A stretch of 64,000 nucleotides of DNA. It comes from Flavobacterium azooxidireducens (GTDB taxonomy: Bacteria; Bacteroidota; Bacteroidia; Flavobacteriales; Flavobacteriaceae). The translations under genes were made by a program, and so were the position numbers. The stretch covers positions 1,054,001-1,118,000 of the forward strand of contig NZ_CP096205.1 in NCBI RefSeq assembly GCF_023195775.1. The letters run 5' to 3'. The notes beneath the pieces were generated by a model that did no database searches, was not told the origin of the DNA, and worked only from the letters and a program-made list of their open reading frames with translations. Of the stretch, positions 35,632 through 44,145 are shown one piece after another; position 1 is the first letter of the stretch; each line of letters opens with the position of its first letter.

Positions 35632-37851
35632 CTAAAATAATAGGCTTATTCCTGAAAGGAAATTAATTCCCGCTTGCGGATAAAAACCGGCTCCTTCAAT
35701 AGTTGTAATAGTTCCCGGCGATGAAAAATCGTCATCATACGTATAGAAATAGCCATTACTTTCGTATTTAAGGTTAAAAATATTGTTCACTAACGCACTA
35801 AATCGAATTGCTTTAAAAATTTTATTCGTTTTGATTTCATACGAAACATTAAAATCATTTACATAATAAGCATCTAATTTTGAACTTTCTGCATCGATAT
35901 TCCCCATAAATTGTTCACTCACAAACTTTGATAAAAAGGAAAGCTGTAAATTTTTAACTGGGACAAAAGTGAAACGATTCGCTGCAATAAAATTTGGCGA
36001 AAAAGCAATGTTGGTTGAACCTAAGTTTTCAACAACTCCATCCCGTTGAAAAATGAAGTCTTGGTTTTTGTTCTGGCTAACCGTAAAATTAGGCTGCAAA
36101 TAGAATTTATCTGAAAGTTTTAAAGTAGCATCAACTTCTAAACCAACTCGGTAACTATCACCACTGTTGGCACGAATTGGTGCTCCTACATCATTTAATT
36201 CTCCTGTTAAAACCAATTGGTCTTTGTACATCATCAAATAACTGTTAACATTCAATTTTACGTTTTCTGTTGCATATCTCCATCCTAACTCAAAATCATC
36301 TAATTTTTCAGGTTTTGGACTCCCGTTTTCATAGTCATTTCGGTTTGGTTCGCGTTGGGCTTTGGCATACGAAAAATAAAAATTATTATTTTGATTTAAA
36401 GTGAAAGTAATTCCGGCTTTTGGATTAATGAAATTAAAATTGTCGTTCACAATTCCGGTATCTTCGCCATTGGCTTTAAAACCAACATTTCTGTATTGAA
36501 TATCTCCAAAAAGTCGCCATTTTGAAGTTAAATCATAATTCATTTTTCCAAAAACATTGACATCGGTTTTGGTTGAAAAATCATCATAATAGCGATCTCT
36601 AATTTCACTTTGCGAGGCAAATTCTGCCCAAATGATTTCACCAAAATGAGCTCCTTCATATTTATTGGCTCCTCCACCAAAAATAAAATCAACTTTATCT
36701 TTTTTATAATTTAATGAAAAAGTCGTTCCGTAAAAATCATTATCCAACCAACGACGACGAATTAAATCGGTTACATCGATGGTTTCTCCTCCCAAAGAAA
36801 TTGGATTTAAACCATAATCAGCAAAATCTTCATCTTCTCTATATTGTTCAAAATAGCCTTTTCCTTTAGTATAATGAAAGGCTAAATTCGTGCTCCAATT
36901 GTCATTCCAACGTTCATTCCAATGCAATTGATAATGATCTTGCTGATAATTATCTACTTCATTGTCATAAAATTTCATGTTTCCTTCGTCATCAAAATAC
37001 ATTCCGGCCGTGTTGAACGTTCTGTCATTTTCCAATAATTCGAGATCTTCCAGACCATTCCATGCTTGATAGGTTTTTTGAGTTCCTCCAAAAGCAAGAG
37101 CTTTAATTAAAGTGTTTTCGCCAACATACGTTCCTTGCAAAAAATACGATTTCAAATCGGATGAAGCTCTGTCGATATAACCATCTGAAACAACATTAGA
37201 TAATCGTCCTGCAATTTCAAATCTGTCATTCATTAAGCCTGTACTGAATTTTACAGTGTGTTTTCTGGTATTAAAACTTCCGTAGGAATTGGAAATTTCA
37301 CCACTGGCTTCTTTAGAATACGAGTCGGTTAACAAGTTTAAACTCGCTCCAAATGCTCCAGCTCCATTGGTAGATGTTCCAACTCCACGTTGCAATTGCA
37401 AACTTTCGGTTGAACTGGCAAAATCGGGCATGTTTACCCAGAATGTTCCTTGGCTTTCGGCATCGTTATAAGGAATTCCGTTGATGGTCACGTTTACACG
37501 TGTTGCATCGGAACCACGAACACGAATTCCGGTGTAACCCACGCCTGCTCCGGCATCGGTTGTAGTGACTACTGAGGGAAGATAATTCATCATAATCGGA
37601 ATATCTTGTCCCAGATTTCGAGATTGAAATTCTTCTTTGCGAAGATTGGAAAATGTAACCGGCGATTGAGCAGTTACGCGAACGGCAGAAACCAAGACTT
37701 CATCTAACGGAATGTCTTTGGTTTTGGTTGTATCGACAACCGTTTGCTGTTCCTGAGAAAAACCGATAAAAGAAAATAGAAAAAAACTCGCAAAGCAATA
37801 CCTACTAAGCGTTTTTGAGCCATACTGGCGATTGTTGAATAAAGTTTTCAT
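35632..37851 (-). CDS. TonB-dependent outer-membrane receptor under TPP riboswitch control (putative thiamine uptake)
   Basis: A 739-residue outer-membrane receptor: signal peptide (YCFASFFLFSFIGFSQ), a plug domain (about 50-165: DEVLVSAVRVTAQSPVTFSN, GYTGIRVRGSDATRVNVTIN, LQRGVGTSTNGAGAFGASLN), and a 22-strand beta-barrel ending in the aromatic residues GISLLF. There is no N-terminal carboxypeptidase-like or anti-sigma-signalling extension. The leader holds a TPP riboswitch and a hairpin at the start codon. Riboswitch-controlled TonB receptors of this type are known in Bacteroidota and are predicted to import thiamine or a derivative; that substrate is inferred from regulation, not from the protein. 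Confidence 0.93.
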   Translation of the reverse strand: MKTLFNNRQYGSKTLSRYCFASFFLFSFIGFSQEQQTVVDTTKTKDIPLDEVLVSAVRVTAQSPVTFSNLRKEEFQSRNLGQDIPIMMNYLPSVVTTTDAGAGVGYTGIRVRGSDATRVNVTINGIPYNDAESQGTFWVNMPDFASSTESLQLQRGVGTSTNGAGAFGASLNLLTDSYSKEASGEISNSYGSFNTRKHTVKFSTGLMNDRFEIAGRLSNVVSDGYIDRASSDLKSYFLQGTYVGENTLIKALAFGGTQKTYQAWNGLEDLELLENDRTFNTAGMYFDDEGNMKFYDNEVDNYQQDHYQLHWNERWNDNWSTNLAFHYTKGKGYFEQYREDEDFADYGLNPISLGGETIDVTDLIRRRWLDNDFYGTTFSLNYKKDKVDFIFGGGANKYEGAHFGEIIWAEFASQSEIRDRYYDDFSTKTDVNVFGKMNYDLTSKWRLFGDIQYRNVGFKANGEDTGIVNDNFNFINPKAGITFTLNQNNNFYFSYAKAQREPNRNDYENGSPKPEKLDDFELGWRYATENVKLNVNSYLMMYKDQLVLTGELNDVGAPIRANSGDSYRVGLEVDATLKLSDKFYLQPNFTVSQNKNQDFIFQRDGVVENLGSTNIAFSPNFIAANRFTFVPVKNLQLSFLSKFVSEQFMGNIDAESSKLDAYYVNDFNVSYEIKTNKIFKAIRFSALVNNIFNLKYESNGYFYTYDDDFSSPGTITTIEGAGFYPQAGINFLSGISLLF

Positions 37852-37869
37852 TCGTAAATTATTACGAAT
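37850..37869 (-). promoter_or_regulatory. Hairpin covering the receptor start codon (candidate expression platform)
   Basis: On the minus strand ATTCGTAA, loop TAAT, TTACGAAT form a perfect 8-bp stem whose 3' arm includes the A and T of the ATG at 37851. It would hide the start codon when formed. No intrinsic terminator is seen between the aptamer and the gene, so translational control is the simplest reading. Confidence 0.5.
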
Positions 37870-37947
37870 AAAAGGGGCAATTATTCTGGGTTAAAAATTA
37901 AAATTGATACTCTTGACATCAAAATAAACGTGCACATTTACTTTTTT

Positions 37948-38028
37948 GTCTAATCCCTAAACAGCATTACCTGTTCTAGGTTCGTTGGGTATGATCTCAG
38001 CTCGTTATTTTGAGCACCCCTTTGAGAC
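37948..38028 (-). ncRNA. TPP riboswitch (THI element) of the TonB receptor
   Basis: The minus strand shows the aptamer landmarks in order: GGGGTGC (with GCACCCC pairing potential), GCTGAGA, ATACCC, GAACCTAGAACAGGTAATGC and a closing AGGGA segment; GTCT and AGAC at the two ends can close P1. CTGAGA, ACC and GGTAATGC are the conserved thiamine-pyrophosphate contacts. TPP binding normally lowers expression. The aptamer ends about 97 bases before the receptor ATG. Confidence 0.93.
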
Positions 38029-38032
38029 GGTG

Positions 38033-38061
38033 CAAAGGTAGTAAAAGATTTTCAATGGCAA
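38033..38061 (-). promoter_or_regulatory. Promoter of the TPP riboswitch and TonB receptor
   Basis: TTG (38061-38059), 18 bases, TACCTTTG (38040-38033) on the minus strand. The predicted start is at the 5' end of the aptamer, as expected for a riboswitch leader. Confidence 0.65.
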
Positions 38062-38108
38062 TGACAAAAATCAATGGCAATGGCAAAAATCAAATTCAAT
38101 GACAAAAA
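38051..38108. repeat. Short tandem repeat of about 19 bases upstream of the receptor promoter
   Basis: Three imperfect copies: TTCAATGGCAATGACAAAAA, TCAATGGCAATGGCAAAAA and TCAAATTCAATGACAAAAA. On the minus strand these place several CATTG boxes upstream of the promoter, the nearest of which provides its TTG. Confidence 0.65.
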
Positions 38109-38109
38109 C

Positions 38110-38162
38110 GGCCTGCTTTGCAGGAGATTCCTATTTCGACTTCGTCATCTTGCGGAATGACA
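38110..38162. repeat. Dispersed-repeat remnant (GCAGGAGATTCC...GGAATGAC type)
   Basis: CTGCTTTGCAG (small hairpin) is followed by GAGATTCCTATTTCGAC and CTTGCGGAATGAC. A related block is at 45205-45232. From memory such TTCGTCGAAATGAC elements recur between genes of Flavobacteriaceae; only these two are in the window. Confidence 0.45.
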
Positions 38163-38183
38163 AAAAAATGAATTAATTATCCT

Positions 38184-38585
38184 TTAAACATCCGGTTTCT
38201 TTCGGTTTTGTTTAGTTTCTGAAGTAGTTCGTTTTTCCTTAATTCTTTTTTCGATGACAGAACGTGGAATTTTGGTTGGTTTTCTTTTTTTGGGAATGAC
38301 CAATGCGTTTTGAATGAGTTTCAAAAAACGTTTGGTTACAATTTCTTTGTTTTTGAGTTGACTTCTATCTTCGTCGCAGTTTAAAATCAGAATTCCATCT
38401 AACGTTAATTTTGTTTTTAGTTTTTCTGAAATTAGTGTTTTTTCTTCCTCAGACAAACTTTGTGAATTGAGCACATCAAAAGACAGCACTACTTTAGACG
38501 AAACTTTGTTTACGTTTTGTCCTCCTGCTCCGCTACTTCTTACGGCTTTGAAAGTTAATTCTGTTATGATTTTTTCGGCCTCCAT
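38184..38585 (-). CDS. arfB: Alternative ribosome-rescue factor ArfB (peptidyl-tRNA hydrolase)
   Basis: A 133-residue release-factor-like protein that frees stalled ribosomes. The catalytic G21-G22-Q23 lies in AVRSSGAGGQNVNKVSSKVV. The C-terminal tail is basic (KKRKPTKIPRSVIEKRIKEK onward), as needed to enter the empty mRNA channel. It starts 1 base after the stop of the NadR/DUF4301 gene, the end of a five-gene unit. Confidence 0.95.
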   Translation of the reverse strand: MEAEKIITELTFKAVRSSGAGGQNVNKVSSKVVLSFDVLNSQSLSEEEKTLISEKLKTKLTLDGILILNCDEDRSQLKNKEIVTKRFLKLIQNALVIPKKRKPTKIPRSVIEKRIKEKRTTSETKQNRKKPDV

Positions 38586-38586
38586 T

Positions 38587-40701
38587 TTATTGCGGTTGGT
38601 GAGCTATTTTTAATAAATCATTCACCGTTTTTACCGGATTAAATGTTATCAAAGGTACTTCTACAAAAACAGTTAACCATTTTGCCATTGCTCCGTTCCA
38701 AAGTCCTGGTAATTCATACGCTTTCAAATCTTTCCCACCTTTATTTTTATGAACAATAAAACCACTGGTATGATCTACAAATTCAGTTAAATCAAAATTG
38801 GCTCCTCGGTAATTTCTAATTCCACACACTAAATCAACCGGATTAAAATGAGTTGAACTTTTTAGTATTTTCATCTGACTAGCATCCTTTTCATCAATTT
38901 GAGATGACTCAACAATTTGCAAAAAAACTAATCCTTTTCTATCTCTCACCCAAAAAGGTCCTCCACCGGGTTCGCCTTCATTTTTAACCATTCCACATAC
39001 ACGAATTGGTCGATTTAAATAATTTTTGAGATAGTCGATTTTACTTTCTTTGGTATATTTAGAAAAATCTTCTACTACTTCAAAATGTAATTTCGACTGA
39101 ATAAAATTCACGATTTCATCCAACGTTTCTTTATTAAGATTATCTTCATCAAGCATTCGAAGGTAATCGAAAATCTGATGTTGTTTATCTAATAAAATTC
39201 CTGCCAAAGCTTTTTTATACAACGAAATTTCATTTAAATGATTCTGAATCACATTGTCAATGTTTTTTACAAAAATTACATCGGCATCCAAATTATTCAA
39301 ATTTTGAATTAAGGCTCCATGACCGCCTGGCCTAAAAACCAAACTGTCATTATCTTCTCTAACAAACTGATTGTCAAAATCTAAAGCAATGCTGTCGGTT
39401 GATTTATCCTGATACGAATAGGCAACACTAATCTCTGTTTGAGAAGTAATTTCTATTTTTGTTTTTACATTTTCTACAATTTTTTCAAATTCAGATTGAT
39501 GCTCCTCTGAAACCGTGAAATGCAAATGAGCTTTTTGATTGGAAGAAGCATAAGCAACAGCTTCATTCAAATGCTCTTCGATTGGCGTTGCAATGTGCGA
39601 AGGATAGTTATGAAAAGGCAAAACACCTTTTGGTTTATTGGCAAAATCAAATTCTTTTGTGGATAAAAGTGTTTTTATAAATGCATATTGTTTGCTATCA
39701 TATCCCCACGTGTCAAACTCTGGATAAAGTTTTTTTAAGCGATAAATCACATCATTATAAAACGAAAACTTCTCTACACCAATTAAAAAAAGTGATAAGT
39801 TTTTTGCTTTTTTTCGGTTGATGTACGCATTTATTGACTCTTCTCCCAACTTATAATCATGCAGAAACTCGTTTAAAAATTTGAACATTCTACTTGCAGC
39901 TCCGGAAGCAGGAACAAACTTTTTAAGTTTTAAATGATTTCGCTTTTCATCAAAAAAATTGGCAAAATAGGTTGCTTCGTCAATTGATAACGGCTCTATT
40001 CCGTCGTTTAGTTTTGCCGGTCTTTCAAGATTAACGGCCTGAATTCCGTTGGTTAAAAACTCAATCTGATTTTTCACCAAGTCTAACTTAATATCCCTTT
40101 GGTGCAAATTGATAAAATCAAATGAATTCAGTCCTAATTCTTTGCCTTCCAAAAGAGTTGAAACTAATGCTACCGCTTTTTGAAATCTTTTTTCTTTTGA
40201 ACCCGATAATTTTAAATACGGTTTATTGAATTTGATTAAATTTTCCTCGAAAATCTGTAAAGTCATTTCTCTGTTGTCAGGACTATCTCGCAAATCGTCT
40301 TTTTGCCAAGGCACATCGACATCGGTTAACAAAAACAAATCGTATTTATGTTTTTTGGCTGCTTTTTCTAAAATTGGATCTGTTTCTCCGTAATGAATAT
40401 CTGAAAAAACCTTGGTAACCATCAAGTTTGTATCGGCAAACAAAAACGTATTTGCCTTTTGTAATCCTTCATTTTCCAATTTGGTTTGACCGATGGCAAT
40501 GGGCAACAAATCCTCCTTTTGGCAAATCTGTTGCTTATTTTCCCATTTTTGCTGAAGATAATCACGAGCAAATTCAGGAATCCAAACCGTATTGAAATGT
40601 TCTGCCAATTGTTTAGCCAACGTGGTTTTACCGGTGCTTTCCGGACCATAAATGGCTATTTTTATGATTTCTGTAGACTGTTGTTTAAGGTTTTCTTCCA
40701 T
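38587..40701 (-). CDS. NadR-like kinase fused to DUF4301
   Basis: A 704-residue two-domain protein. Residues 1-190 are a P-loop kinase like the C-terminal part of NadR (nicotinamide riboside kinase): Walker A G19-P-E-S-T-G-K-T26, then WIPEFARDYLQQKW and FLLTDVDVPWQKDDLRD. Residues about 195-704 are DUF4301, an uncharacterised nucleotidyltransferase-like domain with KFVPASGAASRMFKFLNEFL, RPGGHGALIQNLNNLDADVI and VCGMVKNEGEPGGGPFWVRD. The ATG lies 40 bases inside the upstream pnuC gene, so the two should be translationally coupled. Phosphorylation of a vitamin brought in by PnuC fits; the role of DUF4301 is unknown. Confidence 0.88.
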   Translation of the reverse strand: MEENLKQQSTEIIKIAIYGPESTGKTTLAKQLAEHFNTVWIPEFARDYLQQKWENKQQICQKEDLLPIAIGQTKLENEGLQKANTFLFADTNLMVTKVFSDIHYGETDPILEKAAKKHKYDLFLLTDVDVPWQKDDLRDSPDNREMTLQIFEENLIKFNKPYLKLSGSKEKRFQKAVALVSTLLEGKELGLNSFDFINLHQRDIKLDLVKNQIEFLTNGIQAVNLERPAKLNDGIEPLSIDEATYFANFFDEKRNHLKLKKFVPASGAASRMFKFLNEFLHDYKLGEESINAYINRKKAKNLSLFLIGVEKFSFYNDVIYRLKKLYPEFDTWGYDSKQYAFIKTLLSTKEFDFANKPKGVLPFHNYPSHIATPIEEHLNEAVAYASSNQKAHLHFTVSEEHQSEFEKIVENVKTKIEITSQTEISVAYSYQDKSTDSIALDFDNQFVREDNDSLVFRPGGHGALIQNLNNLDADVIFVKNIDNVIQNHLNEISLYKKALAGILLDKQHQIFDYLRMLDEDNLNKETLDEIVNFIQSKLHFEVVEDFSKYTKESKIDYLKNYLNRPIRVCGMVKNEGEPGGGPFWVRDRKGLVFLQIVESSQIDEKDASQMKILKSSTHFNPVDLVCGIRNYRGANFDLTEFVDHTSGFIVHKNKGGKDLKAYELPGLWNGAMAKWLTVFVEVPLITFNPVKTVNDLLKIAHQPQ

Positions 40702-41285
40702 TCGATATATCCATAAAAGGCGATTATTGTAAAAATAAAATATTGCAAGCTAGTGAACGTTAATCCTTTATAGTAATACAAAGGAATTGAAACGATATCA
40801 CCCACTATCCAAAAAATCCAGTGTTCAACTTTACGTTTTGCCATGAGCCACATACCCACAAAAAATACTCCGGTAGTAAATGTATCAACATAAGCTGTCC
40901 AACTTGTAAATTTATCAAAAAAAGTGTAAATCAACACTACTCCAATCGATGTTAAAACAAAAATTACAATTGCCCATAATTTTTCATTTTTGGTAATGTT
41001 TGCAATTGGAAATTCTGTTTTTCCTTCTTTTTTGCGAGTCCAATGATACCAGCCGTAAACACTCATTATTGAATAATAAATGTTGATGGTAAAATCGCCC
41101 AGCAACTTCCATTCCCACAACAAATATATAAAGATGGTTGTACTGATAATTCCGGTTGGGAATACTAAAATGTTATCTTTTTTAGCACACCAAACACTAA
41201 TTAAACCAAAAATTACCCCAATGATTTCCAGAAAAATGTGAAGATTTGAATAGTCTTTGTATTGGGAAAAAAGTAAATCAATCAT
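40662..41285 (-). CDS. pnuC: PnuC-family vitamin transporter
   Basis: A 207-residue inner-membrane protein with about seven helices, starting MIDLLFSQYKDYSNLHIFLE at 41285; the frame is open to 41324, but that lies deeper in the upstream gene. Features of PnuC are LISVWCAKKDNILVFPTGII, MSVYGWYHWTRKK and WIFWIVGDIVSIPLYYYKGL, which contains the WxxW motif. PnuC imports nicotinamide riboside; the close relative PnuT imports thiamine. The NadR-like kinase overlapping its 3' end favours nicotinamide riboside, while the TPP riboswitch further along favours thiamine, so the substrate is open. Confidence 0.88.
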   Translation of the reverse strand: MIDLLFSQYKDYSNLHIFLEIIGVIFGLISVWCAKKDNILVFPTGIISTTIFIYLLWEWKLLGDFTINIYYSIMSVYGWYHWTRKKEGKTEFPIANITKNEKLWAIVIFVLTSIGVVLIYTFFDKFTSWTAYVDTFTTGVFFVGMWLMAKRKVEHWIFWIVGDIVSIPLYYYKGLTFTSLQYFIFTIIAFYGYIEWKKTLNNSLQKS

Positions 41286-41997
41286 GAGTAAAAAAGTTAA
41301 GATCGTTTTCAAAAGCAGTTCCAATCACAACCAAATCGGCTCCGGCATCAAAAGCGTTTTGAATTGCTTTTTGCGAACGAATTCCGCCACCAACAATCAG
41401 TGGAATTGAAATTTCTTGAGAAACCGCCTTAATCATTTCTAATGGAACGGCTAATTTTGCTCCGCTTCCGGCTTCGAGATAAATCAATTTATTGCCTAAA
41501 TATTCTCCAGCTTTTGCGGTTTGGCAGACATATTCTACATTATTTCTGTCTAAAGGTTTGGTTTTACTGATTCGTTCCACAGCAGTTTCACTTCCGCTTT
41601 CGATTAAAATATAACCGGTTGAAATAATCTCTAAGGATGTATTTTTTAAAAGTGAAACAGCATTCACATGATGTTCAATTAGATAATCAGGATTTCTACC
41701 GGAAAGTAAACTCAAAAATAAAATTCCATCTGCAAAAATTGAAATCTGTGATGGATTTCCAGGGAAAAGTACTATCGGAATAGTTACCTTCTCTTTAAGA
41801 AAATTAATCTGTTCATTAATTTTATTAGTTTCAACGATGCTACCGCCTATAAAAATATGAGTTGCCGGACTTTGTATAATTCTTTCAACCAAAACAGATA
41901 AATTATCCATTTCAATCTTATCCGGATCTAATAAAATAGCAAGTAATTTTCGATTTTCGGCTTTTGCCTGTAGTATTTCTTGGTAGATTTTTTTCAT
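41278..41997 (-). CDS. Geranylgeranylglyceryl/heptaprenylglyceryl phosphate synthase (PcrB/GGGPS family)
   Basis: A 239-residue TIM-barrel prenyltransferase that joins a polyprenyl diphosphate to glycerol-1-phosphate. I start it at 41997 (MKKIYQEILQAKAENRKLLA). LLDPDKIEMDNL, THIFIGGSIVETNKINEQIN, VLFPGNPSQISIFADGILFL, YLEAGSGAKLAVPLEMI and LIVGGGIRSQKAI are family signatures. The group II bacterial enzymes of Bacteroidota make the first ether bond of archaeal-type lipids in vitro; the product in the cell is unsettled. It overlaps the PPTase stop by one base and pnuC by 8 bases. Confidence 0.92.
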   Translation of the reverse strand: MKKIYQEILQAKAENRKLLAILLDPDKIEMDNLSVLVERIIQSPATHIFIGGSIVETNKINEQINFLKEKVTIPIVLFPGNPSQISIFADGILFLSLLSGRNPDYLIEHHVNAVSLLKNTSLEIISTGYILIESGSETAVERISKTKPLDRNNVEYVCQTAKAGEYLGNKLIYLEAGSGAKLAVPLEMIKAVSQEISIPLIVGGGIRSQKAIQNAFDAGADLVVIGTAFENDLNFFTHD

Positions 41998-42632
41998 TAT
42001 TCGGTTTCCCAAAGCCAGACTAAGGTATAATTTTCAATTTCGGTAAAGTAAACCAAAAATTCTCTTTTTACCGAATTAAAATCTAACAAAGCAGTTGTTT
42101 TTGCCTCGTTCATCTCAAATGGTTGTACAAAAATATGGTCTTTAAAACTAATTCCGATTTCGTTTCTCACTTTAAAAACGGCTTCTTTTACGCCCCAAAT
42201 GACGGTTAATTTACTAACGAATTCGGCAGGATTATGTTCGCATTCATACACAAACTCTTCTTCTGCAAATTTATAAGCGATTTTTTTTACCAAATCACGA
42301 CGAAGTTCTAAATCGATTCCAACATTTTTATCTGATAAAACGATAACCGAAAAACCAAACGAATGCGAAATAGAAATATTTACACCATCTTTTAAATGAG
42401 GTTTTCCAAATTCATCATAATACAAATCAAAATCGGTGTAGCCATTATATTGCAAGAGCATCCGAACCGCCATAAAACCTTTTTGATGACTTTCGGATTT
42501 CATGCCTTCCAATCTTGCTAAAGAAGTATCTTTCAGCGAAACTTCACGAAATAAATCATCAAAAGACTCTGTTATCTTCCAAACAAAAACAGCTGTTTTT
42601 TCATCTACATTTATTCTTTGGTAAAATGGCAT
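41997..42632 (-). CDS. 4'-phosphopantetheinyl transferase superfamily protein
   Basis: A 211-residue Sfp-like enzyme that moves the phosphopantetheine arm of CoA to acyl or peptidyl carrier proteins. SISHSFGFSVIVLSDKNVGI, DLELRRDL and VIWGVKEAVFKV carry the conserved GxD and WxxKEA motifs with the Mg-binding acidic residues. Carrier-protein partners are not in the window. First gene of the unit reading toward arfB. Confidence 0.92.
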   Translation of the reverse strand: MPFYQRINVDEKTAVFVWKITESFDDLFREVSLKDTSLARLEGMKSESHQKGFMAVRMLLQYNGYTDFDLYYDEFGKPHLKDGVNISISHSFGFSVIVLSDKNVGIDLELRRDLVKKIAYKFAEEEFVYECEHNPAEFVSKLTVIWGVKEAVFKVRNEIGISFKDHIFVQPFEMNEAKTTALLDFNSVKREFLVYFTEIENYTLVWLWETE

Positions 42633-42636
42633 TGTT

Positions 42637-42666
42637 CAAAAGTATATATCAAATTGTATTTCAAAA
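42637..42666 (-). promoter_or_regulatory. Predicted promoter of the PPTase unit
   Basis: TTTTG (42666-42662), 17 bases, TACTTTTG (42644-42637) on the minus strand. The -7 element ends only 4 bases before the ATG at 42632, so the transcript would be leaderless or nearly so. Confidence 0.45.
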
Positions 42667-42729
42667 CATTAGTTAACTAAACAAATCACAAAAAACACAA
42701 AAAGGCTTTTAAATTTCTAAGCTATTCCG

Positions 42730-42737
42730 TAAATTTG
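42730..42737 (+). promoter_or_regulatory. Predicted -7 promoter element of ahcY
   Basis: TAAATTTG, a perfect TAnnTTTG, 33 bases before the ATG; the -33 region (CTTTTAAATTT) is weak. Confidence 0.5.
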
Positions 42738-42770
42738 CATAAATTTTTAGCTAATATAACTATTTTATAA

Positions 42771-44087
42771 ATGAGTACACAAACATTGCCATTTGTAGCG
42801 TTCAAAGTGAAAGATATTTCGCTTGCCGCTTGGGGAAGAAAAGAAATTGAATTGGCCGAGGCCGAAATGCCGGGCTTAATGGCTCTTCGCAGAGAATATG
42901 GCGATAGTCAACCGTTAAAAGGAGCTCGTATTGCAGGTTGTTTGCACATGACGATTCAAACGGCTGTTTTGATTGAAACATTAATCGCTTTAGGTGCAGA
43001 AGTTACTTGGAGTTCATGTAATATTTTTTCAACGCAAGATCATGCCGCTGCTGCAATTGCTGCTGCCGGAATTCAAGTGTATGCTTGGAAAGGATTAAAC
43101 GAAGTTGATTTTGATTGGTGTATCGAGCAAACCTTATTTTTTGGAGAAGACAGACAACCATTAAACATGATTTTGGATGATGGTGGTGATTTAACGAATA
43201 TGGTTTTTGATAAATATCCTGAACTAATTGCTGGAATCAAAGGTCTTTCAGAAGAAACGACTACCGGAGTTCACCGTTTATACGAAAGAATGAAAAACGG
43301 AACATTACACATTCCTGCTATCAACGTAAATGACTCGGTTACGAAATCGAAATTCGACAATAAATACGGTTGTAAAGAATCGGCTGTTGATGCAGTTCGT
43401 CGTGCAACAGATATTATGTTAGCCGGAAAAAGAGTAATCGTTTGTGGATACGGTGACGTTGGAAAAGGAACTGCTGCTTCGTTTAGAGGTGCTGGTTCAA
43501 TTGTAACTGTAACTGAAATTGACCCAATTTGTGCTTTGCAAGCTGCGATGGACGGATTTGAAGTGAAAAAATTAGAAACTGTTATCAAAACAGCGGATAT
43601 CATTATCACAACAACCGGAAACAAAGACATCGTTGTTGGAAAACATTTTGAACAAATGAAAGACAAAACCATCGTTTGTAACATTGGTCACTTTGACAAT
43701 GAAATCGACATGGCTTGGTTAAACAAAAACCACGGTGCTTCAAAAATTGAAATTAAACCACAAGTTGACAAATATACTATTGCCGGAAAAGATATTATCA
43801 TCTTAGCCGAAGGTCGTTTGGTTAACTTAGGTTGTGCTACAGGTCACCCAAGTTTTGTAATGAGTAATTCATTTACAAACCAAACTTTAGCTCAAATTGA
43901 ATTATACACCAATGCTTCTGCTTATAAAAACGAAGTGTATATGTTACCAAAACATTTAGATGAAAAAGTAGCCGCTTTACACCTTGAAAAATTAGGCGTT
44001 GAATTAGAAACATTAAATGTAGAGCAAGCTGCTTATATTGGTGTGGATGTTCAAGGACCTTACAAACCGGAGTATTACAGATATTAG
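42771..44087 (+). CDS. ahcY: Adenosylhomocysteinase
   Basis: A 438-residue NAD-dependent enzyme splitting S-adenosylhomocysteine into adenosine and homocysteine, which keeps the methyl cycle running. Signatures: [38 protein letters not shown], the NAD-binding [20 protein letters not shown] and the C-terminal NAD-contacting YKPEYYRY. Full length, monocistronic, with a strong terminator. Confidence 0.98.
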   Translation: MSTQTLPFVAFKVKDISLAAWGRKEIELAEAEMPGLMALRREYGDSQPLKGARIAGCLHMTIQTAVLIETLIALGAEVTWSSCNIFSTQDHAAAAIAAAGIQVYAWKGLNEVDFDWCIEQTLFFGEDRQPLNMILDDGGDLTNMVFDKYPELIAGIKGLSEETTTGVHRLYERMKNGTLHIPAINVNDSVTKSKFDNKYGCKESAVDAVRRATDIMLAGKRVIVCGYGDVGKGTAASFRGAGSIVTVTEIDPICALQAAMDGFEVKKLETVIKTADIIITTTGNKDIVVGKHFEQMKDKTIVCNIGHFDNEIDMAWLNKNHGASKIEIKPQVDKYTIAGKDIIILAEGRLVNLGCATGHPSFVMSNSFTNQTLAQIELYTNASAYKNEVYMLPKHLDEKVAALHLEKLGVELETLNVEQAAYIGVDVQGPYKPEYYRY

Positions 44088-44110
44088 TAGTAAGACAATA
44101 CAATAAATAT

Positions 44111-44142
44111 AAAAGTCATACAGCAATGTGTGACTTTTTTTT
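44111..44142 (+). terminator. Terminator of ahcY
   Basis: AAAAGTCATACA, tetraloop GCAA, TGTGTGACTTTT with one G-T pair, followed by a T run; 23 bases after the stop. Confidence 0.85.
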
Positions 44143-44145
44143 ATG

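Larger units (their letters stand above)
37852..38183. other. 332-base region between the TonB receptor and arfB
   Basis: It holds, from the receptor outward, the start-codon hairpin, the TPP aptamer, the promoter, a tandem repeat array (38051-38108) and a dispersed-repeat remnant (38110-38162). No further gene is apparent. Confidence 0.7.

Noticed and set aside
40662..41285. Naming the transporter PnuT (thiamine) on the basis of the riboswitch
   Set aside because: It belongs to a separate upstream unit with a NadR-like kinase, so the substrate cannot be decided from context.
38587..44087. That dxs is controlled by the TPP riboswitch because DXS uses thiamine diphosphate
   Set aside because: The riboswitch reads away from dxs and lies about 10 kb from it; only the TonB receptor is downstream.
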